DNA from: Sphingobacterium micropteri
Lineage (GTDB): Bacteria > Bacteroidota > Bacteroidia > Sphingobacteriales > Sphingobacteriaceae
Direction of reading: 5' to 3'
Assembly: GCF_014692515.1 (NCBI RefSeq)
Contig: NZ_JACOIK010000010.1
Location: 1 to 64,000, forward strand
DNA: 64,000 nt
Within the stretch, counting starts at the first letter, position 1. The number at the start of each line of letters is the position of its first letter. Below, piece by piece: positions 55,919 through 64,000 of the stretch. The notes beneath the pieces are model-generated. The model made no database searches. It had not been told where the DNA came from and worked only from the letters and a program-made list of their open reading frames with translations. The translations under genes were made by a program, and so were the position numbers.

Positions 55919-58900
55919 TTAAGCTTCCACTAATTTTTTACGTAACACATTTTTGTATTCACGTGGGAATACTTTGATAAACTTACTTTTTTCGCTTGCC
56001 CAGTTTTGTAAGATGAGGTTCGCCCGCTCACTGTTCGTGAGGTGTATATGGCGTTTCAATAACGCTATGATGCTGTTTTCATCTTCTGTATCTAGCGGAT
56101 CAAGGTCTACCATTTCCTGATTGCAATTTTCGCGGAAGTTGCCCGCTATATCGTAAATCCAAGCGATGCCACCACTCATACCGGCGGCAAAGTTACGCCC
56201 TGTTTCCCCTAGAATCAGTGCACGTCCTCCAGTCATGTATTCACAACCGTGGTCACCGATACCTTCTACAACGGCCGTAGCTCCGGAGTTTCTTACCGCA
56301 AAACGTTCGCCTGCCATACCGTTGATAAAGAGATGACCGGATGTTGCGCCATACAACGCAACGTTACCAATGATAATATTCTCATGTGCTACTAGCGGAC
56401 TGTCATCTGTCGGGTAAATAGCAAGCTGTGCGCCCGAAAGCCCTTTACCCACATAGTCATTGGCTTCACCTTCCAATTCAAACGAAAGTCCTTTGACAGC
56501 AAATGCCCCAAACGATTGGCCGGCTGAGCCTTCAAACTTAAAGTTAACGGTGTTGTCCGGTAACCCATCTGCACCATGTACTTTTGATACCTCGTTCGAT
56601 AACAGGGTCCCTATGGTACGATCTGTATTTTTTACTTTAAATGTGCCAAATACCGGTGTTTTTGTATCGATAGCAGATTTCGCTTGGTTCAATAATCCCC
56701 AGTCTAAAATCATACTCATACCGTGATCCTGCTCTTGCGTGTTGTACAAGCTTTCAGATGGCTCGTTTCGCGCAACATGCAATATCTGTGAGAAATCTAT
56801 TTTCGCGGCTTTCCAGTGGTCGATATTTTCACGTTTCTTCAAGAACTGCGCACGACCTACCATTTCGTTGATGGTGCGGAAACCAAGCTGTGCCATTGTT
56901 TCCCGTATTTCTTCCGCAAGGAAACGGAACAGGTTGACGATATCCTCTGGTTTTCCGGAGAATAGCTTCCGTAATTCGGGATCTTGTGTAGCAACACCTA
57001 CCGGACAAGTATTCAGATGGCATTTGCGCATCATGATACAACCGCCGGCAACCAAGGCTGCTGTCGCGACACCCCATTCTTCTGCGCCCAATAAGGTAGC
57101 GATGACAATGTCACGTCCGGTTTTCATTTGTCCGTCAGCCTGCAATACCACACGACTACGTAACTTATTCTGTACAAGTGTCTGGTGTGCTTCGGCTAGT
57201 CCAAGCTCCCAAGGTAAACCTGCGTGTTTAACAGAGCTCAGTGGTGATGCACCTGTGCCACCGTCAAATCCAGCGATTAGGATCACGTCAGCATGCGCTT
57301 TTGCTACCCCTGCGGCAATCGTACCCACACCAGCTTTAGAAACCAGTTTAACGTTGATTCTGGCTTGGCGATTGGCATTTTTCAGGTCGAAAATCAATTG
57401 CGCCAAGTCTTCGATAGAGTAAATATCGTGATGCGGTGGAGGAGAAATCAATCCTACGCCCGGTGTTGCGTGACGCAAGCGAGCAATAAACTCATCTACT
57501 TTATGTCCCGGTAGCTGACCACCTTCACCTGGTTTTGCACCTTGAGCCATCTTGATTTGGATTTCATCCGCTTCGGTTAGGTAATGTGATGTCACGCCAA
57601 AACGTGCAGATGCTACCTGTTTGATGGCAGAGCGCATCGAATCGCCGTTAGGCAATCGGTTAAAACGGGCAGCATCCTCGCCCCCTTCGCCGGTATTGCT
57701 TTTCGCACCGATACGGTTCATCGCGATGGCTAGGGTACTGTGTGCTTCCGTGGAAATGGAACCCATGGACATGGCACCTGTAGCAAAACGTTTCATGATG
57801 TTTTCTGCAGGTTCGACCTCCTCCAACGGAACAGGTGTTCTATGCTTCGCAAAATCAAGTAATCCGCGTAGCGTGTACATGCGTTCTTTTTGGTTATTGA
57901 TGAACGCTGCGTATTGTTTGTAGGATTCAAAATCACCTGTGCGGCAAGCCTTTTGTAAAAGGTGTACCGTTTCAGGGTTCCACAAATGACGTTCTCCACG
58001 ACGTTTCCATTGATAAATACCGCCTTCTGGCAATAGTTTCTGTTCCACGCGTGATTGTCCGAAAGCTCGCCAATGTTTGGATAAAGCTTCTGTCGCGATA
58101 TCGTCTAAGGTCAATCCACCTATTCGGGAAACCGACCCGCAGAAATATTGATCGACGACCGATTTGTCTATACCCAATACTTCAAATATCTGTGCGCCGT
58201 GGTAGGACTGCAGGGTAGAGATACCCATTTTCGAGAATATCTTTAACAGGCCTGCACAGATGGCTTTTACATAATTTTTTCGTAATTCCTCCCAAGTCAG
58301 TTCTGTTTCGATCTGCCCTAATTCTTTCATGGTACGGATCGAAGCCAATGCCATATAAGGATTGATGGCTGTCGCGCCGAATGCTAATAGACAAGCAACG
58401 TGGTGTACTTCCCATATGTCACCAGCCTCGACCACTAAACCTACCGCACCTCTATTCCCTGTTTTAATAAGGTGGTGATGTACAGCGGATATCGCTAAGA
58501 TCGATGGAATCGCACAGTGTTGGGAGTCGATCGCGCGATCAGAAAGAATGATCACCTCAAAGCCATCGCGAACCGCATCATCGGCGTATCGACATAGTCT
58601 TTCCAGACCAGCTTCCAATGACCCCGGTTTACCATCTGCTTTAAAGTAAAGCTGCAATGTTTTCGCTTGGAATATACCGGTGTCGATGGAACGAAGTTTC
58701 TCTAATTCGCTCGAGGTCAATATCGGATGCTCCAAGGTTACGCAGTGACAGAATTTTTTATCCTCTACCAGAATATTGCCCGCATTACCGATGAATGTCG
58801 CTAAGCTCATCACCATACGTTCCCGAATCGGATCGATTGGTGGGTTGGTAACCTGTGCAAAGAATTGCTTGAAATAGCTAGACAGGTGCTGTGGCTGGTC

Positions 58901-60433
58901 TGATAGAATCGCTAACGGAACATCCGTACCCATCGAGCCAATCGGCTCATAACCGGTCATTGCCATCGGCGTGATGATACTTTCTAAATCTTCACGTGAA
59001 TAACCGAATGCTTGTTGGTATTTGAATACCGATTCTTTTTTAAGGTAGGTATAGGTAACACGAGGTGCTTCCAATTCCGCCATGCGGATTTTGTAATTAT
59101 CTAGCCATTCGCCATAAGGTTGTTGGCGGATAAGTTCACCTTTTACTTCCTCATCAGAACGAATACAACCTTTTTCCATATCCACGACGAATATTTTACC
59201 GGGCTGTTGACGACCTTTCTTAATGATCAAGCTTTCCGGTACCGGTAATGCACCCGCTTCCGAAGCCACAACCACGCGGTCATCGGATGTCACGGCAAAG
59301 CGTAGCGGTCTCAAACCGTTTCGGTCTAGCGTGGCACCAATGGTATTACCGTCGGTAAAACACAAGGCAGCAGGGCCATCCCATGGTTCCATTAGCGTTG
59401 CGTGGTATTCATAGAATGCTCTCTTCAACGGGTCCATTTGGGTATTGCCATCCCAAGCTTCCGGTACGAGCATCAGCATCACATGCGGCAAACTTCTTCC
59501 GCTATGTAATAGCAATTCCACGACGTTATCTAAACAAGCTGAATCCGATTGTCCGCGATCAACTACCGGAAGCAATATCTGCATTTCTTCTTCGGTAAAA
59601 TAAGGAGAAGAAAGTGCTCTTGCGCCGGCATAAAACCAGTTTAGGTTTCCGGTCAGGGTATTGATCTCCCCATTGTGCGCGATATTGCGGAACGGTTGTG
59701 CCAACGACCAAGAAGGAAAAGTGTTTGTAGAAAAACGCGAGTGTACTAATCCGAATGCGGATACAACACGTGGATCTCTCAAATCTTCGAAATACGTACC
59801 AACTTGATAAGTCGTTAATTGTCCTTTATATACAATCGTCTTACAAGATAATGAAGCGATGTATAAAGGCAATGGATAGGCTTGTTGTTGTTTTATTTTT
59901 TGGATGATAAGACGTCTCAGCACAAAGAGTTTCCGTTCGAAATCTTCTGTGGTGGATACCCCATCTGGGCGAGAGACAAAAAACTGAACGATCTCGGGTT
60001 CTGCGCTCAATGCCGTTGGGCCGATACCTTCACGGTTAACCGGTACACCGCGGAAACCTAAGAACCGCATGCCGCGCTCTTCGGTTGCTTCTATAATCGC
60101 GTTTCGGCATAGTTGATTTAATTCCTCTTCTTTAGGAAGGAAGACCATTCCTGTGCCATAATAACCCGGTTCTTCTAGTTGAATACCCAAGCTTATACAC
60201 TCTTCCCATAAAAATTCATGGGGTAATTGAATCATAATTCCCGCTCCGTCTCCACTTTCAGGGTCACAGCCACATGCCCCCCGGTGCTCCATGTTTTCCA
60301 ACATTGTCAAGGCATCCTTTACTTGCTGATGCGACTTTTTGCCTTTGATGTGGGCGACGAAACCAACACCACATGCATCATGCTCAAAGTCAGGATTATA
60401 CAGTCCTTGTTCCGGTAATCTTTCGTTTGTCAT
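55919..60433 (-). CDS. gltB: Glutamate synthase large subunit
   Basis: GltB converts glutamine and 2-oxoglutarate to two glutamates using electrons from GltD. The roughly 1504-residue enzyme has an amidotransferase domain whose nucleophilic cysteine (HDACGVGFVA, residue 21 before processing) becomes the N-terminus, a central domain, an FMN-binding barrel with the KPGEGGQLPGHKV and GGTGASPLSSVKHAG loops, the 3Fe-4S motif CHLNTCPVGVATQDPELR and the C-terminal beta-helix with GGRALILGETGRNFAAGMSGG. The ATG is preferred over a TTG four codons upstream because a good GAGGAG ribosome-binding site lies just before it. Confidence 0.97.
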   Translation of the reverse strand: MTNERLPEQGLYNPDFEHDACGVGFVAHIKGKKSHQQVKDALTMLENMEHRGACGCDPESGDGAGIMIQLPHEFLWEECISLGIQLEEPGYYGTGMVFLPKEEELNQLCRNAIIEATEERGMRFLGFRGVPVNREGIGPTALSAEPEIVQFFVSRPDGVSTTEDFERKLFVLRRLIIQKIKQQQAYPLPLYIASLSCKTIVYKGQLTTYQVGTYFEDLRDPRVVSAFGLVHSRFSTNTFPSWSLAQPFRNIAHNGEINTLTGNLNWFYAGARALSSPYFTEEEMQILLPVVDRGQSDSACLDNVVELLLHSGRSLPHVMLMLVPEAWDGNTQMDPLKRAFYEYHATLMEPWDGPAALCFTDGNTIGATLDRNGLRPLRFAVTSDDRVVVASEAGALPVPESLIIKKGRQQPGKIFVVDMEKGCIRSDEEVKGELIRQQPYGEWLDNYKIRMAELEAPRVTYTYLKKESVFKYQQAFGYSREDLESIITPMAMTGYEPIGSMGTDVPLAILSDQPQHLSSYFKQFFAQVTNPPIDPIRERMVMSLATFIGNAGNILVEDKKFCHCVTLEHPILTSSELEKLRSIDTGIFQAKTLQLYFKADGKPGSLEAGLERLCRYADDAVRDGFEVIILSDRAIDSQHCAIPSILAISAVHHHLIKTGNRGAVGLVVEAGDIWEVHHVACLLAFGATAINPYMALASIRTMKELGQIETELTWEELRKNYVKAICAGLLKIFSKMGISTLQSYHGAQIFEVLGIDKSVVDQYFCGSVSRIGGLTLDDIATEALSKHWRAFGQSRVEQKLLPEGGIYQWKRRGERHLWNPETVHLLQKACRTGDFESYKQYAAFINNQKERMYTLRGLLDFAKHRTPVPLEEVEPAENIMKRFATGAMSMGSISTEAHSTLAIAMNRIGAKSNTGEGGEDAARFNRLPNGDSMRSAIKQVASARFGVTSHYLTEADEIQIKMAQGAKPGEGGQLPGHKVDEFIARLRHATPGVGLISPPPHHDIYSIEDLAQLIFDLKNANRQARINVKLVSKAGVGTIAAGVAKAHADVILIAGFDGGTGASPLSSVKHAGLPWELGLAEAHQTLVQNKLRSRVVLQADGQMKTGRDIVIATLLGAEEWGVATAALVAGGCIMMRKCHLNTCPVGVATQDPELRKLFSGKPEDIVNLFRFLAEEIRETMAQLGFRTINEMVGRAQFLKKRENIDHWKAAKIDFSQILHVARNEPSESLYNTQEQDHGMSMILDWGLLNQAKSAIDTKTPVFGTFKVKNTDRTIGTLLSNEVSKVHGADGLPDNTVNFKFEGSAGQSFGAFAVKGLSFELEGEANDYVGKGLSGAQLAIYPTDDSPLVAHENIIIGNVALYGATSGHLFINGMAGERFAVRNSGATAVVEGIGDHGCEYMTGGRALILGETGRNFAAGMSGGIAWIYDIAGNFRENCNQEMVDLDPLDTEDENSIIALLKRHIHLTNSERANLILQNWASEKSKFIKVFPREYKNVLRKKLVEA

Positions 60434-60642
60434 TTCTCTCCTCAAAATATTTGGTTGCTAATATACGAATAAAAAATGTTTTTTATTATAAATTTTTTAA
60501 GAAAAATGATTAGGTGTTGAGGTATTTGTAATTTAATGTGCTTTTATTGCGGAAATCATATTTGCTATTTGGATTCAGTCTACGGTTTTTGTTAAGAGGT
60601 AATTTTTGAAATATGTATCGCCTGTGGTACATATTTTAGTAA

Positions 60643-60678
60643 AAAACGTATCGCAGATGATACGTTTTGTTTTTTTCA
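60643..60678. terminator. Orphan hairpin with terminator properties
   Basis: AAAACGTATC (60643-60652) pairs perfectly with GATACGTTTT (60659-60668) around a 6-nt loop, followed by GTTTTTTT. On the minus strand it also has a T tract (GATACGTTTTTTAC), so it could act in both directions. A second hairpin of similar core (ATGTATC/GGTACAT, about 60612-60633) lies just upstream. No gene ends here. Confidence 0.6.
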
Positions 60679-60812
60679 TCTCTTTTGCTTTTATCCATAT
60701 ATGCGGATCTCTTCTGACAATATATGTTCTTTTAACCTCGGTTTAATCGATGTATTCAACCAGATACAATTTTTTAAGCCGTCTTCTAAATCCAGTATTA
60801 CTAAAACAAACG

Positions 60813-60886
60813 TAATATTTTGTGGTTTAACGCTTAAAATATTATAATATTTTGTGGTTTAATCCTTAATTTATTATGTTTGTGGT
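60813..60886 (+). repeat. Direct repeats, 32-bp period, before the first DUF4143 ATPase gene
   Basis: TAATATTTTGTGGTTTAA occurs at 60813-60830 and 60845-60862, exactly 32 bp apart and identical over 18 bp. A degenerate third copy, TTTGTGGT at 60879-60886, is 28 bp from the second and adjoins the start codon. The unit may be an operator or a tandem promoter element. Confidence 0.85.
60875..60882 (+). promoter_or_regulatory. -7 element of the first DUF4143 ATPase gene
   Basis: TATGTTTG is a perfect TAnnTTTG match ending 4 nt before the ATG and overlapping the third repeat copy. If used, the mRNA would be leaderless. Confidence 0.45.
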
Positions 60887-61999
60887 ATGGTAAACCGAGA
60901 ATTATATACCAACATCCAAGAAGATTGGGACAACAAAAAGGCAATAGTGCTTACGGGGGCAAGGCAGGTAGGGAAAACGACTTTGATTACCCAGCTTGTG
61001 GAGAATAAAAACGTATTGCTGTTAAACGGAGATGATCCGCAAACCCGTTTAAATTTTGCCAATGCGGATTTCAACTATCTTAAAAACGCAACCGCTGATT
61101 ATGACGTCATTGTAATAGACGAAGCCCAACGTATTGAAAACATCGGTATCGCCGTAAAAATGCTTATCGACGCCAAATTCGGCAAGCAGTTTATCCTTAC
61201 AGGTTCGAGTTCGCTGGAATTAGGCGACAGCCTAAACGAACCGCTTACAGGTAGAAAATGGGAACATCTTATGTACCCTTTGAGCTGGAAGGAAATCAGG
61301 GAGCATTACGGTTTTGTGGAAGCAACCAACCGCTTGGAAGAATTTATGATTTATGGAATGTATCCCGAAGTGGTTACGGAAAACCGAAAGCAGAAAATTT
61401 TGTTACAGCTTTCGGGAAGTTACCTCTACAAGGATGTGTTGGAGCTGGTCAATATCAAAAAGCCCGATTTGTTGCTGAAACTGTTAAATGCCTTGGCTTT
61501 GCAAGTAGGAAGCGAAGTATCGTACAACGAGCTTTCAAAAATACTTGCTGTGGATAGAATGACTGTCATCAATTATATTGACTTGCTGGAAAAAGCGTAT
61601 GTAATATTTCGTTTGTATCCGTTTTCGACCAACCAGCGGAATGAAATCACGTCAAAACCCAAGGTTTATTTTTATGACAACGGCATTCGAAATGCCATCA
61701 TCGGGCAATTCAATCCGTTGAATAGCAGACAGGACAGGGGTGCTTTGTTTGAGAATTTTATCATCAGCGAAAAAATAAAACGGCTTTCGTATGACGGATT
61801 TTACGGGAAAATCCATTTTTGGAGAAATACACAAAAAGCGGAAATAGACTTTTTGGAAATCATCGAAAATCAAATTTCGGTCTATGAAATAAAATACAGT
61901 CCGAAAAAGAAGGTAATATTTACCAAATCATTTACCGAAAAATACAATCCAGCAAGGGAAATCGTTATCAATAAAGACAATTTTTGGGAATATCTGTAA
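60887..61999 (+). CDS. AAA ATPase with DUF4143-type (PD-(D/E)XK-like) C-terminal domain
   Basis: The 370-residue protein has Walker A GARQVGKT (residues 24-31) in the AAA_14 context, Walker B VIVIDEAQ with D78-E79, and a sensor-like TGSSSLEL. A middle winged-helix region (SYNELSKILAVDRMTVINYIDLLEKAYVIFRL) may bind DNA. The C-terminal part has KAEIDFLEI and VYEIKYS, an ID...EIK pattern of PD-(D/E)XK nuclease-like folds as known for DUF4143. The family is widespread and its biological role is not settled. It is convergent with a paralogue, with repeats before both starts. Confidence 0.88.
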   Translation: MVNRELYTNIQEDWDNKKAIVLTGARQVGKTTLITQLVENKNVLLLNGDDPQTRLNFANADFNYLKNATADYDVIVIDEAQRIENIGIAVKMLIDAKFGKQFILTGSSSLELGDSLNEPLTGRKWEHLMYPLSWKEIREHYGFVEATNRLEEFMIYGMYPEVVTENRKQKILLQLSGSYLYKDVLELVNIKKPDLLLKLLNALALQVGSEVSYNELSKILAVDRMTVINYIDLLEKAYVIFRLYPFSTNQRNEITSKPKVYFYDNGIRNAIIGQFNPLNSRQDRGALFENFIISEKIKRLSYDGFYGKIHFWRNTQKAEIDFLEIIENQISVYEIKYSPKKKVIFTKSFTEKYNPAREIVINKDNFWEYL

Positions 62000-62037
62000 G
62001 GGGTACAAACTTCGTTTAAATTCAATGAGACTAAAAA

Positions 62038-63324
62038 TTAAATCACCGGAATGGCAAATAGCGGTATATTAACCATCCAGCTTTCCTCTCTATAATTGCT
62101 CATGGAAGTACGGATTGCTTTTCGTGGCTTGTATTTGTCAGCGTAAACGCGTAAGCTTTTCGCTTGTAGATTCTCTTCGGCTTTCACCTCGATTGGAATC
62201 ACCTCACCTCGATATTGTATAAGAAAGTCAATTTCAGCACGCGAATTGTCCGGAGACCAATAATAGGTGCTGAAATCTTCCCGTGTCATGAGTTGCTGAA
62301 GGACATATTGTTCTGTGAGAGCCCCCTTAAATTCTTGGAATACGGCATTGCCTTCCAATAAACTACGTGCGTCTAGGTCGGTCAATGCTGCGAGTAATCC
62401 TACATCGACTAAAAAAAGTTTGAAGGTGTTGAAATCTTCGTACGCTTTTAAAGGGATAGCAGGTTTGGTGACATTGTGTATTTTGTGAATCAGACCGCAA
62501 TCTTTTAGCCAGGCCATCGCTAACTCATAATCTTTTGCCCGAGCGCCTTGTCGTATGATTCCATAAATGAATTTCTTGTTCTCTTTTGCCAATTGAGCAG
62601 GTATAGAATTCCAAAGCATACGAATGCGCGGAACAATATCGTGGGGAGCATGCTTCGAAAAATCCTGTTCGTAGGCAGTTAATATACGTTTTTGTATAGA
62701 TCGGACTTCATCATGATTTTTAGACTGTATAAATGTGTTTACAGCTTCGGGCATACCACCCACATAGTAATAGTGACGTAACCACTCGCTTAATTTTGTT
62801 GAAAAGCTGTTCACCATTGTCCAGTCTTTGCTATAGAGCAATTTCACCAATGCATCTTCTCCAACAGCGGACAGGAACTCTATAAAGGACAAGGGATGAA
62901 GATCCATAAATTCTACCTTTCCAACAGGGAATGAAGTTTGGCTATGTAGTGCAACGCCTAAAAGACAGCCTGCGCAAATAATATCATATTGGGGGGCGTT
63001 TTCATGAAAGTATTTTAAAGCGGTTATGGCTTCGGGAGCTTCTTGTATCTCATCAAAAATGAGCAAGGTGTGTGGGTCGATCGTCATACCAGTCTCGATT
63101 TGTAGCCCTAATAAGATGCGATCAATGTTAAAATCGGCTGTAAATAGATTTTTTATCAATGGGTTGCTTTCCATATTGATGTAAGCGGCCTGTTGGTAAG
63201 ATGCTTCACCAAAAGTCCGCATGAGCCATGTTTTCCCTACTTGGCGGGCACCTCTTATGATTAGTGGTTTATGGTCTTTTCTCGATTTCCAAGATAGTAG
63301 CTTCTGATATAAATCCCGTTTCAT
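62038..63324 (-). CDS. AAA ATPase with DUF4143-type (PD-(D/E)XK-like) C-terminal domain, second copy
   Basis: The 428-residue protein is a distant paralogue of its neighbour. It has Walker A GARQVGKT (residues 25-32), Walker B LLIFDEIQ with D91-E92 and a sensor region CAGCLLGVALH, where relatives usually have AGSLLG. The C-terminal domain has YYWSPDNSRAEIDFLIQYRGEVIPIEVKAEE, the ID...EVK pattern of PD-(D/E)XK folds, better preserved than in the neighbour. It is the better match to the classic DUF4143 sequence. Its start overlaps a degenerate repeat copy and follows a TACTTTCG -7-like box by 4 nt. Function unknown. Confidence 0.88.
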   Translation of the reverse strand: MKRDLYQKLLSWKSRKDHKPLIIRGARQVGKTWLMRTFGEASYQQAAYINMESNPLIKNLFTADFNIDRILLGLQIETGMTIDPHTLLIFDEIQEAPEAITALKYFHENAPQYDIICAGCLLGVALHSQTSFPVGKVEFMDLHPLSFIEFLSAVGEDALVKLLYSKDWTMVNSFSTKLSEWLRHYYYVGGMPEAVNTFIQSKNHDEVRSIQKRILTAYEQDFSKHAPHDIVPRIRMLWNSIPAQLAKENKKFIYGIIRQGARAKDYELAMAWLKDCGLIHKIHNVTKPAIPLKAYEDFNTFKLFLVDVGLLAALTDLDARSLLEGNAVFQEFKGALTEQYVLQQLMTREDFSTYYWSPDNSRAEIDFLIQYRGEVIPIEVKAEENLQAKSLRVYADKYKPRKAIRTSMSNYREESWMVNIPLFAIPVI

Positions 63325-63421
63325 GATACGAAAGTATAAAAATATGTATGACTTTTCGTGTTGCTTAACATTTTTATGTACGACTTTTTGTTCTGAAACG
63401 CATTTTTATGTAGGAGTTTTG
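63323..63421 (-). repeat. Direct repeats, 32-bp period, before the second DUF4143 ATPase gene
   Basis: Written on the plus strand, cores ATGTATGACTTTT, ATGTACGACTTTT and ATGTAGGAGTTTT start at 63344, 63376 and 63408, each exactly 32 bp apart. The second and third are preceded by CATTTTT. A degenerate copy (ATGATACGAAAG, 63323) overlaps the start codon. The spacers are unrelated. Confidence 0.88.
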
Positions 63422-63490
63422 TTTGTTAATGTAAAAGTGACACCTTTTGATGAAGGAAAGATATATCGCTGTGGCTTATATTTTTCTATA

Positions 63491-64000
63491 TTAAACCAAG
63501 TCAAACGCTATGGCGAAGCGCAATAATTCAGCGAAAGAATGGCACTCGATTTTATATATCAAGTTTTTGCGGTGTGTGGAAATTGTATGAGGAGATAAAA
63601 AAAGTTGCTGGGCGATTTCTTTGGTCGATTTTCCATTGGCAAGCAAAGAGATGATTTCTTTCTCCCGATTGGTCAATGTCGCGAATTTTCGATAATGGGT
63701 ACGAATATAAGCGTCTTGATCCAGCGTCTTATTAACGCGTGTAATCAAGTTGTCCATTCCCATAACGGGGGAAGAAAGCAACACCAGTTTGTTGTTAGTC
63801 CCCGTGCTGTTTTTTACCTTTAATAATTTGCAGACTGTATAAAACCAAGTGCAGTCGTTGTCGCCATATAGCTTTACGCGTTGAAAGAAATTGTATTGCT
63901 TATCGAAATCACCTGCGGCGAGATAATGTCCTATTCCTTCGAAGTTAGCCACGATCTCCTCTGGAACGAAGTAGCGGTCGTAGTACGCCTCGCCGAGCTC
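63491..64000 (-). CDS. LuxR-type transcriptional regulator, partial (5' end outside window)
   Basis: The minus-strand frame is open to the window edge, so at least 16 residues precede the first possible start, a GTG at 63952. The visible part, about 169 residues, has an N-terminal region (FVPEEIVANFEGIGHYLAAGDFDKQYNFFQRVKLYG) that looks like a PAS-type sensor, then a GerE/LuxR helix-turn-helix (FATLTNREKEIISLLANGKSTKEIAQQLFLSPHTISTHRKNLIYKI). It is a transcription regulator, probably of a family common in Bacteroidota. The gene continues past 64000, so its target and length cannot be given. Confidence 0.85.
   Translation of the reverse strand, partial: ELGEAYYDRYFVPEEIVANFEGIGHYLAAGDFDKQYNFFQRVKLYGDNDCTWFYTVCKLLKVKNSTGTNNKLVLLSSPVMGMDNLITRVNKTLDQDAYIRTHYRKFATLTNREKEIISLLANGKSTKEIAQQLFLSPHTISTHRKNLIYKIECHSFAELLRFAIAFDLV

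Larger units (their letters stand above)
60446..60886. other. Divergent intergenic region upstream of gltB and the first DUF4143 ATPase
   Basis: This gap of 441 bases has no convincing reading frame. It holds the gltB ribosome-binding site at its left edge, two consecutive hairpins at about 60611-60678 (one with terminator properties), and near its right edge the 32-bp-period repeats and -7 box of the ATPase gene. No riboswitch was recognised for gltB. Confidence 0.6.

Noticed and set aside
56739..57422. Plus-strand open frame of 227 codons
   Set aside because: It lies within gltB on the other strand and has shadow-type composition rich in Ser, Ala and Arg.
60813..60886. CRISPR array
   Set aside because: There are only two full copies and one partial copy of a short unit, with very short spacers (14 bp) and no cas genes. 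The same holds for the repeats at 63323-63421.
60446..64000. Mobile element or prophage at the ATPase pair
   Set aside because: No integrase, transposase, terminal inverted repeats or tRNA target was seen. The repeats are limited to the two promoter regions.

Overview
The window is a compact chromosomal segment, about 40% GC by eye, from a member of the Bacteroidota, most likely a Sphingobacteriaceae-type organism (Sphingobacterium, Pedobacter or a close relative). The evidence is the many TAnnTTTG -7 promoter elements typical of this phylum, a type IX secretion C-terminal domain, the long three-domain IspG, a Bacteroidota-type SRP RNA and a tRNA-guanine transglycosylase without the usual zinc cysteines. 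No phage, IS element, CRISPR array or tRNA gene was seen.

Layout. 1-160: the 3' end of an rRNA operon (5S rRNA and terminator). 0.25-5.7 kb: an RND efflux operon (adaptor, HAE-1 type pump, TolC-like channel). 5.7-6.05 kb: a non-coding stretch that can fold into a closed structure of about 186 nt followed by a terminator, a candidate 6S-like RNA. 6-17.9 kb: a formylglycine-generating-enzyme-like lipoprotein, carB without its C-terminal regulatory domain, a small outer-membrane barrel, lipA, an amidohydrolase lipoprotein, a bacilliredoxin, ahcY, a NadR-like kinase, a YkuK-like protein and upp. 18-26 kb: uvrB, proBA with a small cotranscribed gene, a 1-Cys peroxiredoxin, and an ECF sigma factor next to a membrane protein that joins an anti-sigma-like cytoplasmic part to a periplasmic trypsin-like protease. 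26-45 kb: ispF, a class A penicillin-binding protein, uvrC, era, kup, a T9SS-tail miniprotein, ispG, a LiaF-like membrane protein, mlaE-mlaF, an RlmI-like methyltransferase, an unrecognised 589-residue TIM-barrel-like protein, purU, parE and a small HExxH protein. 45-60.4 kb: accD, SRP RNA, dprA, rsmG, a glycosyltransferase, tgt-lptF/G-EamA, a Sel1/MORN repeat protein and gltBD. 60.4-64 kb is the most accessory-looking part: two convergent AAA ATPases with DUF4143-type C-termini, then a LuxR-type regulator cut by the window edge.

Most genes are housekeeping: nucleotide precursors (carB, upp), amino acids and nitrogen (proBA, gltBD, ahcY), isoprenoids (ispF, ispG), lipids and envelope (accD, lptF/G-like, mlaEF, ponA), DNA repair and topology (uvrB, uvrC, dprA, parE), and RNA or ribosome maturation (era, rsmG, tgt, RlmI-like).

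The most novel signal is upstream of the two DUF4143 ATPases. Each has direct repeats with exactly 32-bp period (about three helical turns) running toward the gene, and a degenerate further copy overlapping the start codon. The repeat sequences differ between the two genes, while the architecture is the same. Other points worth checking are the structured RNA at 5816-6041, the sigma factor/membrane protease pair, the long inverted repeat over the tgt promoter, the terminator ending just before uvrC, and the zinc-less TGT.
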